Positions 44,633-55,265 of a stretch of DNA of 64,000 bases are shown here, piece after piece. Both the position numbers and the translations under genes were made by a program. Below the pieces are notes generated by a model. That model saw only the letters and a list, made by a program, of their open reading frames with translations. It was not told the origin of the DNA and did not search any database. Positions within the stretch are counted from its first letter, which is position 1, and every line of letters starts with the position of its first letter. This stretch comes from Larimichthys crocea. Taxonomy: Eukaryota > Chordata > Actinopteri > Sciaenidae. The stretch covers positions 4,166,890 through 4,230,889 of the forward strand of contig NC_040015.1 of assembly GCF_000972845.2 (NCBI RefSeq), written 5' to 3'.

Positions 44633-46650
44633 CTGAAACAACCTCTTGATGTTTTCCTGATAGTCTTGCAGTCGTGCATATAATGAACGTAATCTCTAAG
44701 CAGCACAGAGGGAAGTAGCATGACGTCAGGCTGCTGCAAAAGCTTAAGGGTGTATAGTCATATGAACAAAATGCCTACGTTGACAAAGAAGATACGGTTG
44801 ATTTTGCAGCTCCAGGCATTGTTGGTTTCTTTAAACCACATCTAGGAGCTGTTTCTCTCATATCCTGTGTCTGGGATGTGAAGAAAACTCATTTTGGCGG
44901 CTTCTGTTCAAGCACTTGAGACCACATGAGAGGGTTGGACCGCAGATTGAGTGGTAAACGGCGAGATATGTATTCATTGCTGTTTGACAGTACACACCAA
45001 TATCTGATTTGAAGAATTCCAACAAATTTTCTTGAATAATCAAATTTAATTATGAAAAAAAGTGAACAGCGGAACCCAAGAAAACTCATCAGCTTTTTTG
45101 GAGCCCTTGGCTACAGAGTCATTTGTTTATGCCCGGGGTGTGCAGACTACTAACCTGAACAGGTGATTTTTACTTTAACATTTCAATTAATTGAACTTTC
45201 TATGAAGACATAAACCCTCAGGGAATAAAGTACCTTCCACTTGACTTAAGAAAAAAATATATTACTGAGTAACAAATGAACAGGTATAATCTAATTTGTA
45301 TGATGATTAAATTTACAGTTAATTAGTAATGACACAATAGCAGCAGAACAGGGAGTTAAAATCGTGGCTGTGAGATGAAGCTAAAGCCCAGACGACATTT
45401 CCGTGACAGGCAGACACGTTCCTCTCTCATCCGTGGTTGAGTTGTGAATGAGCTGTTGGATTCCTTAAGAGGAGAGGAAATGGCCTTTTATCTATTATTC
45501 ACATGGATTGTGGCGTTTCCACTGATTTCACTCTGTAGATGAAGACTGTGAGTGAGTGTGCCTTTGAATTCAAACTCTGTGTTTATTTAGGCGTGAACTG
45601 TCAGCACGCTCAGTTTAACAAATGTGGAGAGGCAGTGTGTTCATGTAAACTTTGGAAAATAGTGATGAAAATAGAAAATAGTTTATTTCCTCGCTGATAA
45701 AAATGCACACGTGTGCAACAACAAATCCACAAACAAATACAAAACAAAATAGTGAGTGAGGTACTGATGTGGATTTGACCAAGTACTTAAGAAGCATTGG
45801 TCGTTAACGTTTCTAATTCCAAAAATATTTCTTTATGTCATATTTTGGTTATGTCAGTACAACTAAGCGCTGTCATGTTAAAACCTCATCTTATTTTTGT
45901 CATGTGACCTCTTGCGCTATGGGGGAAGAAACAAACTTGGAATGCAGTGTACATGATCAAGAAATAATCAGCATTGATATTTTTGTTTCATATATTTACA
46001 AATTTCATGTTGATTGATTCAAAAGGGCAAATATCAATTCTTTATCTATATTAATGCCAGTCATGATAATCATCAATCTGTTACATTTATGGCTGCTGAG
46101 ATTTTACTTGTTTAAATCCCCACCCTCCTAACATTTAGCAATGAAATGCTCTGATATGAATCCATTCTACAAAGATAAACTGTACAGTTCAACTTTGATG
46201 TGAATGTCAGTGATTTGTTGGTGTTTATGACAAAATGTTTAATTGTATTGTACTTTAGTTGTGTGCTTTGTGATAGGTATATTGAATGTATAGAAAAAAT
46301 GATCACATATATTTGGTAACATTTATTAAAATCAAATGAACACATTTACATAATTATAGTGAGTAATATGAATGATGCAAATAAGTCACTTAAAATGTAA
46401 AAGAAAACAGAAAAAGAATAAAATGTACTTACTAAACTTTACTTACATAAAAATAGTAAATATCACCGATACATATGATTTACTTGATATTTAGATAACA
46501 GCATGTCTTGCCTATGAAAAATAATAATGATGAAAAGTAATGATTACTTAATATCTTCTGTGGAAAGCTAGTTGGGTGAGTTGTACTTGATATTACATAC
46601 TCATGCACATTGTTGAGGATTATATGAAGTAAATCTCACAAATATTTTTT
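44633..46650. other. Intergenic, nothing identified
   Basis: AT-rich. No element termini, RNA genes or splice-supported frames were seen. Confidence 0.55.
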
Positions 46651-47075
46651 TTTTCATATTATGGACATCAGTGAGGATCTCACCAGGTCTCACCACACCC
46701 ACCAGCTCCTGAAGAAGGCCCAGCAGAGACTGTATTTCTTAAGGAGGCTGAGGAAATTTGGCATGTCAACCAAAATTCTCAGCAACTTCTACAGATGTAC
46801 AGTGGAGAGCATCAGCAGCAGCTCAGTTACAGTGTGGCATGGCAGCTGCACCGCTCAGGACAGGAAGGCTCTCCAGCGTGTAATAAAAACTGTACAATTC
46901 ATCTCTGTAGCAGCCTTCCCATCACCAGGGCCATCAGGAGGGCCCACAACATCATAAAGGACAATACACACCCACAACACAGTCTGTTCACACTTCTGCC
47001 ATCAGGGAGGCGCTACAAGAGTCTGAAGTCCAGGACAAAAAGACTTTCACCTTTTATTCACAGCAGGGGCGATTC
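46650..47075 (+). pseudogene. Rex/L2-like LINE ORF2 C-terminal fragment
   Basis: The first frame reads DISEDLTRSHHTHQLLKKAQ, QRLYFLRRLRKFGMSTKILS, NFYRCTVESI and TVWHGSCTAQDRKALQRVIK. After one frameshift near 46915 it continues RRAHNIIKDNTHPQHSLFTL and LPSGRRYKSLKSRTKRL. This order is the conserved C-terminal region of teleost jockey-superfamily LINEs. The fragment is about 130 codons and 5' truncated, and the 3' tail is not resolved. Confidence 0.85.
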
Positions 47076-48033
47076 TAGGATCTGACCTTTGGAAGGGCTC
47101 AGCCCTCAGGAAGCAGCTGACATCTGGTCTTGACAAGGAATTATGAGGCAACTGAATTTAATCCAATTTTTAAATTTCTTAGAAAAGGCTAAGATTTTTC
47201 ATAAAAGCATATATACCAATAATCTTTGATTATACAACCATGATCTATGTACACGTTCCACTGACATACAATCCCCCCACTAAATCAGCTGTTTCACCGA
47301 ATGAGAGTCTAATATCTTTCTAAACCTATGATGTATAACATTAATGATTAAAGATGAACAATGATCATCTTTTCTCCAAAAAATAGTTAATACAAAATGA
47401 GGAGAAGGCTCAATTGACCACAGCTGTCTGTCTATAATATTGTGTCTCAGCTTTTTTGGCCTATTAAGTGATAAAAGATCATTTTGAACTTTAGGCTATT
47501 TTGGGCTATTTTTAAAAGCCTATGCGCTCTAAATGGGATTTAATATGCATTGAGACATGAACCACCTTCATCCATGCCATGGACAGTACAGTATTTATCA
47601 TATTTACACAGTACTGAAACAGATTGGTTTTCTATGAAAACTACACATAGTATATATGAAAAATGGATGGTAAAAAAACAAAGACAAAGTAAAATGTGAA
47701 CTTCAAAATAAACTGTTTTATTGATATTGGAATATTGTTTGTATGAGCTTACATTTTCAGAAAACTTGATACAAAACAAAATTGTCTCAACATAATTAAT
47801 CAACTAAAGAAGAAATGTCAATGAGTAATATGTTCTACCCTATTACTGTAATGTGTAGCCTGTAGAGGTCTATAATATATATCTTTAAAAAAAAAAAGAA
47901 TGTATGTCCATCTATGGAAAAGCAGACATTTGCAAAGGGTTTAATGTTCCAGTGTTTAAGATTGTATCTTACAGTAGACTGTTATTAATGTCTATATGTG
48001 ACTGTACTTTTCAGTGTGTTATCTGGTTAGATC
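47076..48033. other. Intergenic, nothing identified
   Basis: Very AT-rich. No gene or element signal until the hAT target duplication at 48034. Confidence 0.55.
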
Positions 48034-48169
48034 ATATAGCACAGAGGTGGGCAAACTATGGCCCGCAGGTCACATCCGGCCCGCTGAAGATTGGTACAGA
48101 ATTGTCCAAATCAAATCGTATCACAGTTATGACTGCATTCATTTGACCTTGTCCTGTAATGCCTGGCGT

Positions 48170-48438
48170 TCCACCAGGTGGCGCATTAGGCGCAGAAATA
48201 CAGTAACTCGAGGCGAACACTTTCTCGTGCGCCCTAACGGCCGCCCGTGCGCCCCTGGATGCGCCGTGCGTCCGACGCCCCCCTCTGCCTTGTCAAGGGC
48301 GGGGGGCCCGCTCCGCTAACTTAATGAGCGGTATCGAAAATTACCGAGGTTTTTTGCTTTTTGGGGCGTTCGTGCGCCCCCCACGGAGAATGCGCCCTGG
48401 GCGGCCGCCCACATTGCCCATAGCTAGGACCGGCCCTG
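48170..48438. mobile_element. GC-rich terminal fragment of another DNA transposon
   Basis: About 270 bases of extreme CpG/GC content end in CTAGGACCGGCCCTG. Its reverse complement, CAGGGCCGGTCCTAG, resembles a non-autonomous hAT-type terminus. No opposite terminus is visible, so it is truncated. Gypsy-like coding sequence starts immediately after 48438. Confidence 0.45.
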
Positions 48439-49757
48439 CTTACATCGACCATATTCTACAACATTTACCTGAAATGTTGGAAAGGTTGCATGAAGGCCAT
48501 CAGGGAGTGACTAAGTGTGTGGCAAGGGCAAATGGATCCCTATGGTGGCCAGGGATAACAAGACAGATTAAAGAGATGGTGGAAAGGTGCGAAATCTGTT
48601 GCCAGCATGCACAGATAAAGACAGAGCCTTTAATGACCACACGGGGCGGCTGTGGCTCACAGGGAGAGCGGGTCGTCCACTAATCAGATGATCGGCGGTT
48701 CGATCCCCTGGCTCCCCGGTCTGCATGCCGAAGTGTCCTTGGGCAAGATACTGAACCCCAAGTTGCTCCCGAAGGCTGTGCCATCGGTGTGTGAATGTGT
48801 ATGAATGCTTAAATCCTTAAACTGATGAGCAGTTGGCACGGTAGCCAATGCCATCAGTGTATGAATGTGTGTGAATGGGATATGTATGTAGTGTAGAGAG
48901 TGTAGAAAGGCGCTATATAAGTACAGTCCATTTACCTCTACCAGCACGACCATGGCAAAAAGTGGCTGCTGATATCTTTCAGTGGAAAAATGGACATTAT
49001 ATCGTGGTGGTGGACTACTACTCGCGATACACTGAAGTGGCAAACCTCCCGACCCTGACAACAGCTACAACTGTGGAGCGGCTGAAGGTAATTTTTGCAA
49101 GATTCGGAGTGCCTGAAATCTTGGCCGCAGTTTGCGTCCACAGACTTTGCCGTCTTTGCACAGGACTATGGTTTCAATCACACAACCAGCAGCCCTCGCT
49201 ATCCACAGAGCAACGGCGAGGCGGAAAGAGCTGTCCGCACAGTTAAACAACTTCTCAACAAAAGTCCAGACCCTCAGAAAGCTCTTTTGGCTTACAGAGC
49301 TACACCACTGGCTCACGGGCTGAGTCCGGCGCAGCTGCTGATGGGGAGGAGGATAAGATCAACAGTTCCTACAACTCCACAAGCGTTGAAACCAGCCTGG
49401 CCAAACCTCAGAGCTTTCAGGGAAAAAGACAAGGAACTAAAAGCAAAGCAGAGAAAGTCATTCAACCTGAGACACAGGACACAAAACTTACCAGTACTGG
49501 TCCCAGGTCAGAGAGTGTGGATTAGAACAGCGCAGACCACAGCTACTGTTCAGGGACCTGCTTCAACACCAAGGTCTTACACTGTGGAAACAGACCAAGG
49601 GAGCCTAAGAAGAAACAGGGCTCACTTAACAGTGCTCCCTGAGAGAAATCTGCCCTGTCCTGATGTGACAGAGACTCTCCCAAGTCAACCAGAGTCAGCT
49701 GAAACAGTGACCAGGTCAGAAAGAGTTTCCCGCCCACCAGATAGATTGGACTTGTGA
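48439..49757 (+). pseudogene. Gypsy-like LTR retrotransposon integrase region (interrupted)
   Basis: An H2C2 zinc-binding module comes first, from HEGHQGVTKC through SLWWPGITRQIKEMVERCEI to CCQHAQIKTEP. After a SINE at 48642-48935 the catalytic core resumes: RPWQKVAADIFQWKNGHYIV, then VVDYYSRY. The first catalytic aspartate (AAD) is present. Before PQFAS the expected D-N-G box is missing. A short deletion and frame change at about 49121-49125 removes the second catalytic aspartate. The third-acid region is intact (YPQSNGEAERAVRTVKQLL), followed by LLMGRRIRSTVP and a C-terminal tail to the stop at 49755-49757. No gag, protease or RT is present, so the copy is 5' truncated and dead. Confidence 0.85.
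48642..48935 (+). mobile_element. tRNA-derived SINE-like element inside the integrase gene
   Basis: The head reads GGCTGTGGCTCACAGGGAGA with an A-box-like block, and the B-box GGTTCGATCCC follows about 40 bases on. The body contains GTCCTTGGGCAAGATACTGA and CCATCGGTGTGTGAATGTG. The end is AAGGCGCTATATAAGTACAG followed by TCCATTTAC. This is a well-known, very abundant teleost repeat. It splits the integrase codons between EPLMT and PLPARPW without removing them, so it is a clean insertion. Target duplications are too short to define confidently. Confidence 0.75.
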
Positions 49758-49849
49758 ACATTCTAGTTTACCAGAGTGTTCCCAGAGAGAAAAAAAAGTG
49801 CATGAATGTATGGAGTTTGTTGTTCATTGGTCTGGGAAAAAAAAAAAGC

Positions 49850-49873
49850 AATTAATAATAATAATAATAATAA
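49850..49873. repeat. (AAT)n short microsatellite
   Basis: Seven to eight AAT units downstream of the integrase stop. Confidence 0.85.
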
Positions 49874-50028
49874 CCGAGTGTTATGTTGGATACGGATGTT
49901 ATGAATATCAGTTGAACATGCCCAGATATGAGAACCTTGTGATTAAGATAGAAGGTACTATCATTTTGGAATTATTTAATTTTGGAACAGTTCAATCTTA
50001 AAAGTAAAGAAAAGAGGTTTACAAGCTG

Positions 50029-50187
50029 AAAGGGAGGGATGTAGAGATGTTCAGTGCATTAGCATATATGGTCCAGAGGTGGCGCTGGAGGTGTGTTCTA
50101 ACTGTTGGAAGCTGGAGTAAAAGAAGTTATGTCGAGTAAACCTGAAGTCTCCGGTGTCTGCTTTCATGCATAAATACAAACACAACA
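50029..50187 (+). mobile_element. Gypsy-like polypurine tract and 3' LTR
   Basis: A polypurine tract AAAGGGAGGGA (50029-50039) directly precedes a TG-starting unit, TGTAGAGATGTTCAGTGC (50040). That unit ends ACAAACACAACA at 50187, so the LTR would be 148 bases. This layout (integrase, spacer, polypurine tract, LTR with TG...CA ends) is standard for Gypsy-like elements. The 5' LTR is absent. Transposase sequence of the host hAT resumes within about 40 bases. Confidence 0.6.
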
Positions 50188-50224
50188 CCCTTCCCCTGTT
50201 TTGTGAATAAACACATCACCACTT

Positions 50225-51004
50225 GTGAACTCAGCGTCACCACCACCACCTCTGTGGTCCTATTACCACCTGTTACCACACAATTTTGAGATAACGGAAG
50301 AGTTTTTGGCCATGGAGTCCCTAAAGGGGACAACGCGGGGAGAGGACTTGTATAACAGTGTGTTGTGGGTCATCAAGAGGCACAAGCTCTCCCCAAGGGA
50401 AAGTATGTCAACGAGTGTGGAAGCTCAAACAGGAGATTATGTCATTTTTGGAGCTACTTGAGAAAGCTGACAATTTTCCTGAGCTGAGTGACACAGACTG
50501 TCTTTGTGATTTAGCTTTTGCTGTGGACATACTGACACACATGAATGAGCTGAACGTGAAGCTACAAGGGAAAGATCAGTTTGTACATGAAATGTACACA
50601 AACGTGTCTTTAAAACCAAGCTTTGTCACTTCAGCTAATGTCTTGTCCATTCACACAAGACCCTGAAAAGGCGCCACAGGAGTTGCAGTTGGAACTGATT
50701 GATCTCCAATGTGACATTGTCTTAAAGGAGAAGTTCAACTCTCTTAAACTAGATGAGTTTTATGCTTCACTAAGCGCAGCCAAATTTCCAAACATCCAGA
50801 AGATGGCACAGAGGATGCTGGTGTTGTTTGGGTCTATGTATGTGTGTGAACAGACTTTTAGTGTGATGAACACCAACAAAGCACCCCACAGATCCCAGCT
50901 GAGTGATGAACACTTCAGATGTGTTCTGAGAATTGCCACAACAAAACTAACACCAGACTTCGATGCCCTGGCAAAAAAGGGGGATCAACAACACTGTTCC
51001 CACT
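50225..51004 (+). pseudogene. hAT transposase 3' remnant, GTF2IRD2/ZBED-like
   Basis: Three frame-shifted pieces keep the order of the family. First is TEEFLAMESLKGTTRGEDLY and VIKRHKLSP. Second, from about 50410, is RVWKLKQEIMSFLELLEKAD, LCDLAFAVDILTHMNELNVK and LQGKDQFVHEMY. Third, from about 50660, is PQELQLELIDLQCD and the dimerisation domain MLVLFGSMYVCEQTFSVMNT, then SQLSDEHFRCVLRIAT, ending at TAA 51004-51006. Internal deletions remove parts of the RNase-H-like core between the pieces. It resembles the transposase-derived half of GTF2IRD2, but it is a decayed transposon, not that gene. Confidence 0.82.
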
Positions 51005-51113
51005 AAAAGTGAATGTATTAACATTGTAATGCCTTATAGGTTTATGTTTGATATGTACGCATCTGGTCAATGTGGCCCCTGAGCCAAAAAGTTTGCCCAC
51101 GCCTGATATAGCG

Positions 51114-54100
51114 TCAGGTCTGATATGAAGAGATTGTGGGAAAACGGCAGCAGGATCATGTCCACTCTCCATAAAAACATATAATTTAGCCATGTGGCGT
51201 CAGGTTTGATATGAAGATGCTGCTGTTTTACAAGTATAAAACTCATTTTTAATAGTAATTATATTTTTAATAGTATAAAACGTCAACTATACTATTGTCA
51301 TCGCTTGCTACAAGCGGTTTGAATATATTTTTGGATATTTTATTGTTTTTGTGCGGACTCTGGCTGACTGTCTGCCTGCTGTGTTTTTAATCTCCATGGC
51401 AACGGGAGAGTAGCGATGATGCTGGTGCCATTTTTGCACAATGTCTTCATATCAAAGTCCCTGCCACATTTTATTATTGAATAATGAACCACATTGTGAC
51501 CTTTTTCTTTTTTACTGGTTTGTATTTTTATAGGCTGTTTGCTGTCTTTGCCTTCAGGCATATCCCATCATGTGCTGGTTGGAAGGCAACGAGACACCAT
51601 AGACAGGTCAGCAGTTCAACATTGTTCATATTCATACAATCCAAGCCTGTATGCCAGGCAAGAAGAAACCCACATAGATTTGCATAATCCACAGTGAAGG
51701 CACCTGAGCCAGTCATGTGAGACCAAAAGCATCGAGGCACGAGAGCAATGAGGCAGTCATGTTGTGCAGCCTGTTGGCTTCAGTGCATTCCTTCAGCACA
51801 GGGCAGAGGCAGAAGAAGGAAGAGGAATGAAGACGTTACACAACCCTACATTTTGTATGTATGTACTGCTTAGCCAATAAGTTATGTGCTCCAGCTTGGT
51901 GAGGAGAAGATAAATCAGGTTCTTCTCCAAAGAAACACTGGAAAAATGCTAAAGTGTGTTAGCATTGAGGAGTGCATGCCAGGGGCACAGAAAAACAATC
52001 CTGGTTTTAGTGGCTTATCTCTTTCTCATGTGTCATTTCTAAATTGTCTCACACAGCATCTCACCACTGAGATGAACAAAGCGAATAGCAACCCTCAGAC
52101 AATCCCACCCTGACCTCATCTCGTTCAGACAAGTGTGAAGAGAATCAACCCTCCAGAGGCCAGAAGAGCTACCGTCACTTCTGACTGTTTGTAGATTAAT
52201 CAGTCATGCATGTGACTGAAAGGGAGGAAGAAATACTTCAACTGTTAATGTTAATTATTTGGAAGAGCAACACACACCCTGACATCTGAGGCTTCTTCAT
52301 GGATGAACCAATTAAAAACAATAAGATTGCCAATTTTCGATATCTGTGCAAATATTCAGTATATCATTTTATTATATATTTTTCATTTTCCAGCCCAGTG
52401 AGTAATAGAAATATCCCTGGAGTTCTCTGAAACTGAAATTAGATTAATGTGAGAAATCAATCCATCTTAAAAACCAGAATAATGTAACTAAGGTAGATAA
52501 GCAGTCAACAGAGCATGAAAGCGAGAAAGCTGTTCAATTAAATCGACCCACACACCACTGTAATCATTTGATGAAATGAATATGTGCATATTTACACTCT
52601 GATCAAGCAAACCTTCTGTCCTGACTGGCACATCACAGCTAGAGACTGCTGAAATGTAGTTCTGGTTAACAATTCAATAACCTTTATAAATCAGTCCTCA
52701 TAATTGATCCTCACAGCATACTCCCACATAAAACGTAAGATAAAGCAACGTTTTCTTAAACTTTTCACGCCATGTTCCACCTCAGAAAATATACATCTCT
52801 TCACTATTTTGACAGACATTAAAATCCAGCAGTGTAGGCCGACCCTGATCAGTTGCAAACAGGTTTGTTCATAAGAAGAAGATGATTTGTTGTTGACTGT
52901 TGAATTTTGAACAGAACCGGTTCAAGAACTAGACCTGATCTGCACTTCTCTTCCTAATATTTCTTGTTTGGAGTTTTTAAACATTTCATTTAACCTCCAC
53001 TTAGTATGTCATGTCACATTTTAACTAAGCATAGATGCATCTATGCGGACGTGTCTATGTATCTATGAACGGAGGTGTCTATGTATCAGGCTGATATCAA
53101 AACAAGATATTTCAGCAAATGCAAAACTTATTTCAAACTACATTTGAGTGATCAAATGAGTTTAATTTTATTCAAAATATTTGTAGGTGCTCTGATATGT
53201 TGATATGCAATTATTTCTTTTCATTTAGTTTCCAAATTCAGAACAACAATATTTGTTACATCGATTGTTGAAGTTGTGTAATATACTATTATTATTATAC
53301 TATATTGTATTTGTATTTTGATGGGTCGAGCTGTGTGAAGACCAACACCAAGATACCAAACTAGTGCAGGCAAGAAAATAACCTCAGTGTGCTCTCAGAG
53401 AATATAAGTTCTCAGCTCTAACTGTGTGCCATAACCAAAATCCTGCATCTCTAACAGAGGAAACTGTAATGACTGTCTCAAACAGATCAAAATATTTGTT
53501 ACCTTTAGTAAAAGTTCATGAAAAGCTAGAATATGTAATGTACCAACTCTATTGAGTGGGTTAATGTGACAAGTACAGCTCATTTACCATTACCTATTCT
53601 AGATACTGACGCAGTTGAAGTTAATGATAAATGGTGAATACAGAAATGATACATTACATGGCATCATATTGTGCCAGAAAACACCATATAAACTGTACAT
53701 CTATGTTTAATTAACCTGTCACAGTTAAACATCAGTACAGAGCATGCTCTGTGTTTCCTCAGGGACTTACAGTAGCATCACAGTGTTTCAGTTCATCTGT
53801 CTAATCCAGAGGTTTCATACTGCACTCTCATTTCCAAGCCAGGAGGTGGGAGCTTGTCAACTTCACACATCTTCGTACCCCATAATCACGTCTCACCAGG
53901 AGGCGACAGTTGGCTTTATTTTCATCCCCTCGTCAGCAACCTCATTCAGGCACCACTGCCTTCTCCCATTCAGCCTACATGGTAATTGGTACCTTCCAGA
54001 GAAAAAAGGAGGAGAGAGAGGCACAACTCGAGGGATGTGAGGTCGAAACAACAAAAGAAACCTCCAAGTGTCTTTGGATAACTCACAGCTTCTAAATAGC

Positions 54101-54860
54101 TTTTTTAAAAATAATATTGCATTCAGCAGCTGAGTTTGCCCGCATGTCGAAAATGTTTCATTTCCCTGGAAGCCAATGTTTCATCATTAAATTTCAATTA
54201 AAAAAGAATCAAGAAGAGCTGAACACTTATGAAATTCTAAATAGTTTAACAAAACAGTGTTTGTGCTGAGCCAATAGGCTGCCACGGTAATACTTTATAT
54301 TTTCATACAGAGATTTATGAAGGCTCTTTAATCAATATCACATTTTCTTCAATAGTTGACACTGACCAGTAACAACCCTTTAACAAAACAAAGTGGAAAC
54401 ATTTAAGGCATCATGTTTGTATGTTTATTAGTAAAGCTAATGATGTCAGTTATATGGAGGACAATAAACAAAGGGGTTTATGGAATGTGTCTTTAATTTT
54501 ATATTAGCACTGCTGAACATGAGTTGAAATACTGTTGAGCCTACTAATCATCGTTACCATTGTCTAATGGCTTTATGGTGATAATAACAGCAGGATGACA
54601 GCCAGAAAATGAAAATGTGCTTGGAAAGTAAAGCACTATACTTTGAATGAAGCTTCAGTACATTGAGCCCCCTCAGAGAAATACAAAGTAATCTACAGAA
54701 ACATGGCAAAAGCATTTTTTTTACTTTGTAGCAACTTCATTCCAGAACAATGTTATATCAGTGATCAATATCGGTTTATTAAGCTTTTAACTGTATATGT
54801 TTCTTTTACCTACCAATATATTTAGTTTTGTAAAGATTATTAGATTAGATTAGACTCCAC
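51114..54860. other. Intergenic, nothing identified
   Basis: AT-rich. A phrase, GTGTCAGGTTTGATATGAAG-like, appears twice around 51110-51215 and may be a local duplication beside the hAT insertion. The open frame at 53744-54040 lacks splice sites or family resemblance. Confidence 0.5.
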
Positions 54861-54864
54861 AGTG

Positions 54865-55265
54865 AAACCCCTTCAGATGATCCAGAACGCGGCGGTGCGC
54901 CTGATCTACAACCAACCAAAAAGGTCACATGTCACCCCGCTGCTCATCGAGCTCCACTGGCTACCTGTTGCAGCCCATATTAAAATCAAAGCGCTAATGC
55001 TCACCTACAAAGTTGTCTCTGGTACTGTACCTACTTGAACGCCCTTATACAGGCATATGCTACCTCATGACACATGCCCCTGCCACCTGTTCGCTCAAGA
55101 CAATCCAAACTCTTCTCGTTTGTTGTTCCCGTTGGTGGAATGTCCTACCAGTTCCTACCAGAGCAGGGGCGTCCCTCTCTACCTTTAAAAACTCCCGAAG
55201 ACATAGCTCTTCAGAGAGGACCTCCTCTCCAACACTACATGACAAATCTACTGCAATCGTGACTT
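54865..55265 (+). pseudogene. L2-like LINE ORF2 C-terminal fragment
   Basis: Frames give [20 protein letters not shown], then WLPVAAHIKIKALMLTYKVV and SGTVPTYLNALIQAY. After a frame change come RSRQSKLFSFVVP and SLPLKTPEDIALQRG-like shifted ends. This is the C-terminal part of the same LINE group seen at 5480-5720, in the same orientation. The 5' part is missing. Confidence 0.82.

Larger units (their letters stand above)
48042..51105 (+). mobile_element. hAT transposon (GTF2IRD2-like family) with nested insertions
   Basis: The left end begins CAGAGGTGGGCAAACTATGG and the right end, read in reverse complement, begins CAGGCGTGGGCAAACTTTTT. This gives inverted termini of about 16 bases with one mismatch. 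They are flanked by 8-bp target duplications ATATAGCA (48034-48041) and ATATAGCG (51106-51113), 7 of 8 identical. An 8-bp duplication and CAG...CTG ends are hAT hallmarks. The transposase 3' part remains at 50225-51004. The left interior is replaced by a GC-rich DNA-transposon end and a Gypsy-like insertion, which is itself interrupted by a SINE. Confidence 0.85.

Noticed and set aside
50225..51004. A functional GTF2IRD2 or ZBED gene
   Set aside because: Frames are broken, internal parts are deleted, and the sequence lies between hAT inverted termini with target duplications.
53744..54095. Long open frame downstream of the hAT element
   Set aside because: No start context, splice sites or recognisable motif.
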